Shown: positions 1 to 5,519 of the stretch, piece after piece | How the letters are laid out: each line of letters begins with the position of its first letter | How positions within the stretch are numbered: the first letter of the stretch is position 1 | Source of the DNA: Candidatus Bathyarchaeota archaeon | GTDB taxonomy: Archaea > Thermoproteota > Bathyarchaeia > Bathyarchaeales > Bathycorpusculaceae | Length of the DNA stretch: 7,298 bases | NCBI GenBank assembly: GCA_003601875.1 | Contig: PIYF01000036.1 | Span: 1-7,298, forward strand | Direction: 5' to 3' | Program-made: the position numbers and the translations under genes | Notes under the pieces: model-generated | What the model was told of the DNA's origin: nothing | The model's input: the letters and a program-made list of their open reading frames with translations, nothing else | Databases searched by the model: none

Positions 1-167
1 GGTTTATCTTTTGTTAATAATCTGGTGAGCAAATCTTGCTCGGTGAATATGCCTACAGGTTTTCCTCTCTTGTCACAATTACGCTGCCTATACGGTTTTC
101 ACCCATAATTTTTGCCGCTGTATCTACAGAAACTTCCTCATCAACTGTTATGACTTTTACGTTTCAT
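1..167 (-). pseudogene. CBS-domain protein, 5' part only, broken by two apparent single-base indels; runs off the window
   Basis: CBS domains bind adenosyl ligands and act as regulatory modules. On the minus strand a clear CBS-domain start can be read, with the pieces KVITVDEEVSVDTAAKIM, ENRIGSVIV and then KRGKPVGIFTEQDLLTRLL. It is not open in one frame. An ATG at 167-165 overlaps the stop of the upstream dedA-like gene (ATGA), but its own frame hits a stop after eight codons. The CBS reading begins in another frame just after it, so one extra A near the start would explain this. At about 68-73 the reading must shift again (one missing base), which returns it to the frame of the ATG. Alternatively the first CBS segment, which is in frame with the dedA-like gene after its TGA, could be a broken C-terminal extension of that protein. 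Sequencing or assembly error and true gene decay cannot be told apart here. The 3' part lies outside the window. Confidence 0.6.
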
Positions 168-793
168 TTATGTTTAACCACGTATTTTTCAAAGAGTTCT
201 TCCCAGTCAACCCTTAACAAAATAATGAATATAACCATTAATAAAACCGCAGTTATTACTGTTGTGAGAAGCATGTTTTCCTCACCGAAAAGTTGAAGAA
301 GAACGTTTTTTGCGACGTTTCCAAAACCAGCGAGAATGTAGCACATTAAGGTTTTGCCTAAAAGACATGGGATAAACATGTTAATGAATTTGTAGCGGAG
401 TAATCCTAATGGGATGAAGAGAAGGTCGTCTGGTAGTGGTGTTAAAGCGAATATAAAGACAAGTAATGGTCCATAACGTCCAAAAAGTTTAACGAAGTAT
501 TCCATTTTCCTGCGGCGTTCCCTACTTATAACCTTTCCACCATAATATCCCAAGGCATAGCCTGAAAGTTCTCCAAGAGCTGAACCTAAACCTCCAGAGG
601 CTGCAAGAACCAGAGGGTTCCATCCATTCAAACCTAAAGTGAATATTATAACAGTGTAAGGTATGGGGACAATTATTGAGAGAGAACCAATAAAACTAAC
701 GAGGAAAACACCGAAGAATCCCCATTGACTCACCCAAGCCCACATCCAATCCCAAGACAAAACCAACCCTTCCTTTACATCCTTAACATACAA
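164..793 (-). CDS. DedA/VTT-family integral membrane protein
   Basis: DedA (VTT, SNARE-associated) proteins are polytopic membrane proteins linked to membrane homeostasis and, in some members, lipid flipping; the cargo of archaeal members is unknown. Residues 24-52 form a hydrophobic segment with the family's P-x-P (VPIPYT). Residues 68-86 carry the glycine-rich G-x-x-x-G-E-x-x-G-Y-x-x-G-Y-x-x-G motif. Residues 104-132 hold the F-G-R-Y-G-P segment and ALTPLPDD, which match the conserved helical hairpin. Further hydrophobic stretches lie at 137-160 and 174-194, followed by a charged tail. The length, about 210 residues, is normal for the family. The start is uncertain: the frame opens at a TTG (793) with no clear Shine-Dalgarno. 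An ATG at 745 (codon 17) or a TTG at 760 preceded by GGAAGGG would also keep the whole domain. The gene diverges from the ferredoxin/AOR operon, and a CBS-like reading begins at its stop. Confidence 0.85.
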   Translation of the reverse strand: MYVKDVKEGLVLSWDWMWAWVSQWGFFGVFLVSFIGSLSIIVPIPYTVIIFTLGLNGWNPLVLAASGGLGSALGELSGYALGYYGGKVISRERRRKMEYFVKLFGRYGPLLVFIFALTPLPDDLLFIPLGLLRYKFINMFIPCLLGKTLMCYILAGFGNVAKNVLLQLFGEENMLLTTVITAVLLMVIFIILLRVDWEELFEKYVVKHK

Positions 794-810
794 ACAACTT
801 AAAGAGATTA

Positions 811-820
811 TCTATAAATG
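811..820 (+). promoter_or_regulatory. TATA-like box in the divergent intergenic region (ferredoxin/AOR operon; possibly also the DedA-like gene)
   Basis: CTATAAAT at 812-819 is a good archaeal TATA-box match. Read forward it predicts a start near 840 and a leader of about 25 nt before the ATG at 865, which leaves room for the GAGG ribosome binding site at 855-858. Read on the other strand the same bases give ATTTATAG and could serve the DedA-like gene. A second AT-rich element (ATTTAAATC on the minus strand, about 829-837) is an alternative for that gene. Position and sequence are seen; promoter activity is inferred. Confidence 0.5.
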
Positions 821-864
821 CGGCAGATTTAAATGAAATTTTTCAAAAACATTAGAGGATAAAA

Positions 865-1395
865 ATGGTGAGCGTGGAAAAACGCATTTGGATAGCGAGA
901 GATTATTCGAAATGCAGTGGATGTAGAAGATGTGAGATTGCATGTTCACTTTTTCATGAAGGACGTATATGGCCTGAAGCTTCAAGAATAAGGGTTTTCA
1001 TGTTAATACCGGGCGTTGAGGTTCCACATCTCTGTGTACAATGTGAAGATTATCCATGTGTAGAAGCTTGCTCAGTGAAAGCCTTATCAGTTAACCAAAA
1101 AACTGGCGCAGTGATAGTGGATAAAGAGAAATGTACAGGTTGCGGTTTATGCATAAATGCTTGTCCTGGAAAAATCCCACACATTCACCCAACAGAAAAT
1201 TATGCTTTAATATGTGACTTATGTGGAGGCAACCCTCAATGTGTAAAAGTATGTCAAGAAGGCGGATGGAAAGCATTAACAATTGTTGAAAGGGAGGAAG
1301 ATTATTCATACAAGGTTTATGCAAGAACCGTTGAAGAAATAACTAAAGATTTAACTGTCAAACTTTACGGGGAAAAAGGTGAGGAGTTGATCTAA
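865..1395 (+). CDS. Four-[4Fe-4S]-cluster ferredoxin-type subunit of an AOR-family oxidoreductase
   Basis: This is the predicted electron-transfer partner of the oxidoreductase encoded next. Sixteen cysteines fall in four motifs: C17/C20/C23/C27, C57/C60/C65/C69, C90/C93/C96/C100 and C117/C120/C126/C130. This is the arrangement of DmsB/HycB/CooF-like polyferredoxins with four [4Fe-4S] clusters. No signal peptide or membrane helix is visible, so a cytoplasmic protein of about 20 kDa is expected. The ATG at 865 follows GAGG (855-858) at a six-base spacing. The stop is one base before the next ATG, so the two genes must be co-transcribed and probably translationally coupled. The pair matches the known layout of Pyrococcus furiosus WOR5, a large subunit plus a small four-cluster subunit, and recalls YdhY with YdhV in E. 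coli. The clusters would carry electrons from the pterin site to ferredoxin or another carrier. The final acceptor cannot be read from the sequence. Confidence 0.9.
   Translation: MVSVEKRIWIARDYSKCSGCRRCEIACSLFHEGRIWPEASRIRVFMLIPGVEVPHLCVQCEDYPCVEACSVKALSVNQKTGAVIVDKEKCTGCGLCINACPGKIPHIHPTENYALICDLCGGNPQCVKVCQEGGWKALTIVEREEDYSYKVYARTVEEITKDLTVKLYGEKGEELI
1378..1384 (+). promoter_or_regulatory. Shine-Dalgarno GGTGAGG for the AOR large subunit, inside the upstream gene
   Basis: GGTGAGG lies within the last codons of the ferredoxin gene, 12 bases before the ATG at 1397. The same heptamer precedes the 65-residue gene at 3589, and GGTGA precedes kbl and the COG0212 gene. It therefore appears to be the standard ribosome binding site of this genome. 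Confidence 0.7.
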
Positions 1396-1396
1396 A

Positions 1397-3262
1397 ATGT
1401 TTGGTTACGCTGGAAAAATTCTTGAAGTTAACCTTTCAACTGGAAAAATTAGTGTTTTAAAATTTGAGGATGAAATTTTGAAGAATTACATTGGTGGAAG
1501 AGGATTAGCCGTAAAAATTTTGTGGGATAGACTTGGAAAACATTGGGAAAAAATAAATCCTTTAGGATCAGAAAATATCCTTCTGTTTTTAACAGGGCCT
1601 CTTACAGGTTTTTTCCCAGGTGCAAGAACATGTGTTTCCGGTAAATCACCGCAAAGCAACGGTGTCGTAGGCTCCACAATTGCCGGAGAATTTGGCGTTG
1701 AACTGAAATGTGCAGGTTACGATGGTATAATTGTAACGGGTGAAGCTGAAAAACCAGTATACTTGTTCATTAAAGACGAAGATGTTGAAATTAGAGATGC
1801 AAGCCACATATGGGGTAAAGACGCAAAACAAACTGTAACTTTACTTACAAAAGAATGCAGAGAACTTTTAGAGAAACGTTTTCCAAGATATGGCACATGG
1901 AAGGAACCATCCATCTTATATATTGGCCCAGCTGGAGAAAACAAGGTGCGAACAGCTGTCGTTGCAGCGAAATGGACGCATGCAGCAGGATATGGAGGTT
2001 ACGGAGCAGTTATGGGAGCTAAAAGGCTTAAAGCAATTGCTGTTAAGGGAACAAGGGCCCTACCAGAGGTTGCAGATATGGAAAAAGTGAAGCAGCTGAC
2101 GGAAGTTATAACGAAGAAAATTTATAAAAAGGAGCTTTGGAGACGTTGGGGAACAGCTTCCTCTGGTTATGATGTAGGTGCGAAAACGAGTTCTGAACCG
2201 GTGAGAAACTGGCAGGATGAATGGCATAACCAAAAAAGCTATGGAGTTGACAAGTTTGAAAATAGATTTTGGGTGAAACATTATTGGGGAGACTTCGGCT
2301 GCCCGACAACATGTATGAAGATTGCTGTTATAAAAACTGGAAAGTTTAAGGGAGCAATAACGGATAATCCAGATTATGAACTGCAAGCTTATCTTGGAAC
2401 AAACCTTGGAATATTCACACCTGAAGAAAACGTTTTTCTAGCATCCCTAATAGATGATTTAGGTCTATGTGGAATTCAAACAGGAAACGTTTTAGGGTTC
2501 GCAGCGGAACTTTACCAAAGGAAAATACTGAAAAAAGAGGATTTAGACGGGTTAGAACTGGAATGGGGTAACGCAGAGGCGTTTGCAGCCTTAACGAAAA
2601 AAATAGCTTACAGAGAAGGAATTGGTAAGATTTTCGCGGAGGGAACATATCGTGCAGCTTTAAAAATAGAGAAGTGGAAGAAAACTAACGTGTTAAAATA
2701 TGCTATTCAATGTAAGGGAATAGGAATAGGAGCTCATGGAATTAGAAGCGGAGAAGATTATCCAATAAACATTTCTTATGCTTGCTCCGTTCAAGGCGGA
2801 GACCACACATCCATTGCCTGTCTTCCCATTAACGACTTAAGAAGTGAACTTCTAATGGTATTCCACGACTCAGCCGTTTACTGCTACTTTAACACTTTCG
2901 GAATACCGAGAAACATAAAGTTCGAATTTTATAAGGCTGTAACTGGGGTGGAGCTAACAGAAAACGATTGGGTTAACGTAAAAGCGTTAAGAATACTTCA
3001 ACTTCAAAGAGCAATGCTACTGTTAGGGGGACCAGATAAAAAATGGAAGCCTAAAGAACATGATGACAATCCACCAAGGTTTTATGAACCCTTACCTTCT
3101 GGACCATATAAGGGTAAAACAGTGAACAGAGAAAATTTTGAGAAAGATAAGAAAAGATATTATGAGGCTGTCGGTTGGGATGAAAACGGAGTGCCAAAGT
3201 CTGAAACGCTTAAGAAACTCGGATTAGACGATGTTGACAAAGTCTTAGAGAAAATACGATAG
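1397..3262 (+). CDS. Aldehyde:ferredoxin oxidoreductase-family tungstoenzyme, large subunit (WOR5-like)
   Basis: AOR-family enzymes oxidise aldehydes to carboxylic acids at a tungsten (or molybdenum) bis-pterin site and pass electrons through an adjacent [4Fe-4S] cluster. The 621-residue length is typical. Residues 1-215 form the N-terminal AOR domain, with IGGRGLAVKIL (32-42), GPLTGFFPGART (67-78), KSPQSN (83-88) and ELKCAGYDGIIVTG (102-115). The remainder is the C-terminal domain, with YELQAYLGTNLGI (327-339), the pterin-binding D-D-L-G-L-C (353-358) and GGDH (467-470). The cluster motif, normally CxxCxxxC plus a distal Cys, reads D299-x-x-C302-x-x-x-C306, with C496 as the distal ligand. 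The first cysteine is thus aspartate, as in Pyrococcus ferredoxin where Asp is a cluster ligand. The second pterin motif is also divergent (D491-S-A-V-Y-C496 for DxxGLC). The substrate is unknown; amino-acid-derived aldehydes are a reasonable guess for this kind of organism. Confidence 0.9.
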   Translation: MFGYAGKILEVNLSTGKISVLKFEDEILKNYIGGRGLAVKILWDRLGKHWEKINPLGSENILLFLTGPLTGFFPGARTCVSGKSPQSNGVVGSTIAGEFGVELKCAGYDGIIVTGEAEKPVYLFIKDEDVEIRDASHIWGKDAKQTVTLLTKECRELLEKRFPRYGTWKEPSILYIGPAGENKVRTAVVAAKWTHAAGYGGYGAVMGAKRLKAIAVKGTRALPEVADMEKVKQLTEVITKKIYKKELWRRWGTASSGYDVGAKTSSEPVRNWQDEWHNQKSYGVDKFENRFWVKHYWGDFGCPTTCMKIAVIKTGKFKGAITDNPDYELQAYLGTNLGIFTPEENVFLASLIDDLGLCGIQTGNVLGFAAELYQRKILKKEDLDGLELEWGNAEAFAALTKKIAYREGIGKIFAEGTYRAALKIEKWKKTNVLKYAIQCKGIGIGAHGIRSGEDYPINISYACSVQGGDHTSIACLPINDLRSELLMVFHDSAVYCYFNTFGIPRNIKFEFYKAVTGVELTENDWVNVKALRILQLQRAMLLLGGPDKKWKPKEHDDNPPRFYEPLPSGPYKGKTVNRENFEKDKKRYYEAVGWDENGVPKSETLKKLGLDDVDKVLEKIR

Positions 3263-3391
3263 GTCAATTTAACTTGCCATGAAGCAAAAATAACTTTATA
3301 GAATTTTCAGTTTCATTTAAGTAAAACCTAATCCATTTTTCAGAATTATCTTTTCAACTTCATATTCATCAAACATTTTGTTCGCTTTGAC
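3263..3391. other. Intergenic region between convergent operons: T-tracts and a short coding-like remnant
   Basis: Two operons converge here. On the plus strand T5 at 3336-3340 could end the AOR transcript. On the minus strand T5 at 3290-3286 could end the threonine operon transcript. No stable hairpin is obvious, which fits the T-rich terminators of archaea. On the minus strand an ATG at 3376 opens 19 codons (starting MFDEYEVEK), and a second frame then reads protein-like (EKWIRFYLNE, ending at a TGA at 3266-3264). This suggests a small gene broken by one indel, or chance. Confidence 0.35.
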
Positions 3392-3589
3392 TTATTTCAA
3401 TAGTTTCATTATTTTTCCATTTGGCAACATGTTGTCTGGATGCGGCACTCCTGCTTCTTCAAGTTTGTACCGTACACAACGCTTGTAGTCTCCCATGCAA
3501 TACTCTTCTATCCATTTTCGGTCTAGTTTCCCTTCTTCATAAAACCTTTTCATCGGGCAAACATGATACCATTTGCAAATTTTCTTCAT
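3392..3589 (-). CDS. Small four-cysteine protein of unknown function, last gene of the threonine operon
   Basis: I do not recognise a characterised function. The 65-residue product is soluble and has four cysteines as C5-x5-C11 and C31-x6-C38. They are embedded in segments that look conserved rather than random: CPMKRFYEEGKLDRKWI, YCMGDYKRCVRY and HPDNMLP. The spacing suits one zinc ion or one iron-sulfur cluster. I have the impression of similar short proteins in other anaerobes but cannot name the family. The frame opens at an ATG at 3607, which would overlap the upstream stop. The ATG at 3589 is preferred because AGGTGAGGGAA lies directly before it, giving GGTGA at a five-base spacing. The upstream stop is only ten bases away, so co-translation with the COG0212-type gene is likely. 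A role in regulation, metal delivery or complex assembly for the operon would be guesswork. Confidence 0.75.
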   Translation of the reverse strand: MKKICKWYHVCPMKRFYEEGKLDRKWIEEYCMGDYKRCVRYKLEEAGVPHPDNMLPNGKIMKLLK

Positions 3590-3599
3590 TTCCCTCACC

Positions 3600-4202
3600 T
3601 TAAACATAAATTACCCTTGTTGGAGTAACGATTATTGATATTTTCTCGTCTTTTTCGCTGAATGGAACTTTTTCAACCACCTGTAAATCATGAACTGTTG
3701 TTGCAATTATTAATTCTCCAAACATTTTCCTCAGCATCCTTATTTCTACATCTCCATATCCATGTCCCTTCCCAAGTCTATGTCCCATAAGGTCAACAGC
3801 AACTGAACCTTCAACTACAAGGTCTGGCTTTAAAAAACTGTGTGTTTCAGCTCCAAAATGAAAAATTCCCTTGATTGTTGAAGCATAACTTTCTTTTCCC
3901 TTCACTTTTAAAGGATTTATCAAAAAGAAACCTTTTTCAAGTTTCGGAGAAGCTACCACAAGGTTTTTACCATCTTTTAAAGCGTTTTCCCTAACTTTCC
4001 GTTGAGGAGCATCAGGATTAACAAAAATAGTTTTCGCATTCCTCCATTCTTTAAGTTGTCTAAGTTTTTCTGCAGCGGCTTCTGCTCCAACAAAATTTGG
4101 TATTCTACCCCAGCATGGAAGGGGGAAACGAGCAACGTTTTTCTCCGTCATTAACCGCCAGATTTTCTCTCTTAAAAACTGTTTTTCCTCATTCACATTC
4201 AT
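3600..4202 (-). CDS. 5-formyltetrahydrofolate cyclo-ligase-like protein (COG0212, MTHFS family)
   Basis: Classical members convert 5-formyl-tetrahydrofolate to 5,10-methenyl-tetrahydrofolate using ATP. Here the family is clear from PCWGRIPNFVGAE (29-41), NPDAPQRKVRENAL (62-75), the LEKGFFLINP strand (88-97), DLVVEGSVAVD (127-137) and the signature GKGHGYGDVE (144-153). The length of 200 residues is standard. The early GRIPNF-GAE and NPDAPQ-VR motifs suit the COG0212 paralogue group found in all domains of life. That group has been reported not to act as a true cyclo-ligase and has been linked to thiamin metabolism, so the folate activity should be treated as unproven. The ATG at 4202 follows GGTGA (4218-4214) by 11 bases. 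The gene sits 43 bases after kbl and ten bases before the four-cysteine gene. Glycine made by Tdh/Kbl could feed one-carbon pools, which would make a folate role sensible. Confidence 0.82.
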   Translation of the reverse strand: MNVNEEKQFLREKIWRLMTEKNVARFPLPCWGRIPNFVGAEAAAEKLRQLKEWRNAKTIFVNPDAPQRKVRENALKDGKNLVVASPKLEKGFFLINPLKVKGKESYASTIKGIFHFGAETHSFLKPDLVVEGSVAVDLMGHRLGKGHGYGDVEIRMLRKMFGELIIATTVHDLQVVEKVPFSEKDEKISIIVTPTRVIYV

Positions 4203-4216
4203 AAAACTTCATTTCA

Positions 4217-4242
4217 CCTATTCTTAAAATAAAAAGAATAGG
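4217..4242. repeat. Perfect 9-bp inverted repeat in the kbl/COG0212 intercistronic gap
   Basis: CCTATTCTT (4217-4225) and AAGAATAGG (4234-4242) pair perfectly around the eight-base loop AAAATAAA. The structure lies four bases after the kbl stop in the direction of transcription. Its distal arm includes the GG of the GGTGA ribosome binding site of the next gene. It could fold in the mRNA and limit translation or mark an RNA processing site, or it could be a palindromic regulator site. There is no T-tract directly after it, so a bacterial-style terminator is unlikely. Confidence 0.6.
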
Positions 4243-4245
4243 AGT

Positions 4246-5445
4246 TTAGATTATTCCTAAATTTCTTCCTCCTTCCTTGAATGTTTCAAGGGCTTTATCT
4301 AACTGTTCTACCGTGTGTTTAGCGCAGACTTGAACTCTTATCCTTGCTTTTTCCCTTGGCACCATAGGATAAAATATTGGCAGGACAAATATACCCTTCG
4401 ACCATAAATAATCTGCAAGGTCTTTTGCTTTCTTACTTTTTCCACACATAACCGGGATTATTGGCGTTTCAGTGTTTCCAGTGTCAAATCCAGCGTCTTT
4501 AAACCCGTCGAGAAGATGATTTCTGTTTTCCCAAACTCTTCGAACATGTTGAGGTTCTGTTTCAAGCACGTCGATAGCTGCGATGCATGCTGCTGCAACG
4601 CCTGGGGGAACAGCTCCGCTTAAAAGCCAGCTTCTAGCTTTGTTGAAGGTGAAGTTTCGTAAATCTTCGCTGCCTGTGATATGGCCGCCTATGACTCCGA
4701 AGGCTTTAGAGAACGTTCCCATTTCAACGTGAACTTCATCTCTTCCTAGGTGGAAATGGTTCACTATTCCTCTTCCACCTTCACCCAGAACTCCTTCACC
4801 GTGAGCGTCGTCTACATAAACTCCAGCTCCATGTTCCTTAGCGATTTTCACTATTTCCGGCAGAGGAGCGAGATCTCCATCCATACTGAAAACTCCGTCT
4901 GTTAAAATCCATATGTGTTTGTATGGGGGATCATGTTTTTCAGCTTCTTCCATCACTCGTGCAAGGTCTTCCATATCTTTATGTTTAAAAATCGCCCTGT
5001 CCGCGTGGCTTAATCTTACACCGTCAATTATTGAACCATGGTTTAACTCATCTGAAACGAATAGGTCTCCTCTGTCAGCAAGCTGTGGAATTGTTCCTTC
5101 ATTAGCCATAAATCCTGTTTGGAAAGTTAGAGAGGCTGGAGCGTTCTTAAACTTTGCGAGACGTCTATCTAGTTCTTCATGTAAGGCCATGTTACCTGCA
5201 ATTGACCTATCACTACCAGCACCTGCCCCATATTTTTTGGTTGCTTCAATCATCGCATTTACAACTTTTGGATGAGTTGCCAAGTTTAAGTAATTATTAG
5301 CGCAGAGCATTATAACCTCTTTTCCGTTTACTATACATGTCGGTCCACTTGCAGACTCCAAAACTTTCAGTTCCCAGTTTAAGTTTTCACGAACCAGCCG
5401 TTGATACTCTTCACCTAAATATTTTGTCGGATGACGTGTAACCAC
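4246..5445 (-). CDS. kbl: 2-amino-3-ketobutyrate coenzyme A ligase (glycine C-acetyltransferase)
   Basis: Kbl is a PLP enzyme that cleaves 2-amino-3-ketobutyrate with CoA to glycine and acetyl-CoA, the second step of threonine breakdown. From the start chosen here it has 399 residues, the normal size. Visible class-II aminotransferase-fold motifs include CANNYLNLATHP (48-59), GAGSDRSIAGN (75-85) and DELNHGSIIDG (132-142, His136 stacking on PLP). VDDAHGEGVLG (211-221) carries Asp212 and His215, and GTFSKAFGVIGG (243-254) carries the PLP lysine Lys247. RIRVQVCAKHT lies near the C-terminus. The frame opens at a GTG at 5454, but that codon overlaps a GGTGA Shine-Dalgarno (5455-5451). The GTG at 5445, five bases after it, is the better start. 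Related acyl-CoA:amino acid synthases (8-amino-7-oxononanoate synthase) share the fold. The adjacent threonine dehydrogenase decides for Kbl. Confidence 0.93.
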   Translation of the reverse strand: MVTRHPTKYLGEEYQRLVRENLNWELKVLESASGPTCIVNGKEVIMLCANNYLNLATHPKVVNAMIEATKKYGAGAGSDRSIAGNMALHEELDRRLAKFKNAPASLTFQTGFMANEGTIPQLADRGDLFVSDELNHGSIIDGVRLSHADRAIFKHKDMEDLARVMEEAEKHDPPYKHIWILTDGVFSMDGDLAPLPEIVKIAKEHGAGVYVDDAHGEGVLGEGGRGIVNHFHLGRDEVHVEMGTFSKAFGVIGGHITGSEDLRNFTFNKARSWLLSGAVPPGVAAACIAAIDVLETEPQHVRRVWENRNHLLDGFKDAGFDTGNTETPIIPVMCGKSKKAKDLADYLWSKGIFVLPIFYPMVPREKARIRVQVCAKHTVEQLDKALETFKEGGRNLGII

Positions 5446-5450
5446 ATTAA

Positions 5451-5455
5451 TCACC
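5451..5455 (-). promoter_or_regulatory. Shine-Dalgarno GGTGA that fixes the kbl start at the GTG at 5445
   Basis: GGTGA (5455-5451) is followed by five bases and then GTG at 5445-5443. The upstream in-frame GTG at 5454 lies inside this motif and so cannot be its start. An ATG at 5447-5445 overlaps the chosen GTG but is out of frame and soon meets a stop. Confidence 0.65.
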
Positions 5456-5473
5456 CTTTAAACACTTTAAACT
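5456..5473. repeat. Two tandem copies of a 9-base CTTTAAAC-containing unit upstream of kbl
   Basis: The plus strand reads CTTTAAACA then CTTTAAACT, which is GTTTAAAG twice on the coding strand, just upstream of the kbl ribosome binding site. The TTTAAA cores could act as a weak TATA element or as a paired protein site. The minus strand also has CTTAAAAG at about 5482-5489, another possible TATA box that would place a start near 5460. Whether kbl has its own promoter is unknown. Confidence 0.35.
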
Positions 5474-5519
5474 TCACTTCTTTTAAGCTTACCTAAAACA
5501 TTTCATAAAAAATTAACAT

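Noticed and set aside
164..166. The TGA between the DedA-like and CBS readings as a selenocysteine codon
   Set aside because: No SECIS-like structure is apparent, DedA and CBS proteins are not known selenoproteins, and the ATGA overlap plus an indel explains the arrangement more simply.
36..296. Plus-strand 86-codon open frame over the CBS/DedA region
   Set aside because: It lies antisense to the CBS remnant and the DedA C-terminus, has no ribosome site and low-complexity sequence, and the minus-strand reading shows clear family motifs.
2060..2386. Minus-strand 108-codon open frame antisense to the AOR gene
   Set aside because: It lies within an intact AOR gene with matching family motifs on the other strand and shows no recognisable protein features.
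4217..4242. Reading the inverted repeat as an intrinsic terminator of kbl
   Set aside because: The stem is AT-rich, no T-run follows it on the minus strand, and the next gene begins within 15 bases with its ribosome site overlapping the stem.
4913..5275. Plus-strand 120-codon open frame antisense to kbl
   Set aside because: It is fully inside the strongly supported kbl gene. Its composition (Ser/Leu rich) is that of an antisense shadow, and no ribosome site or family motif is visible.
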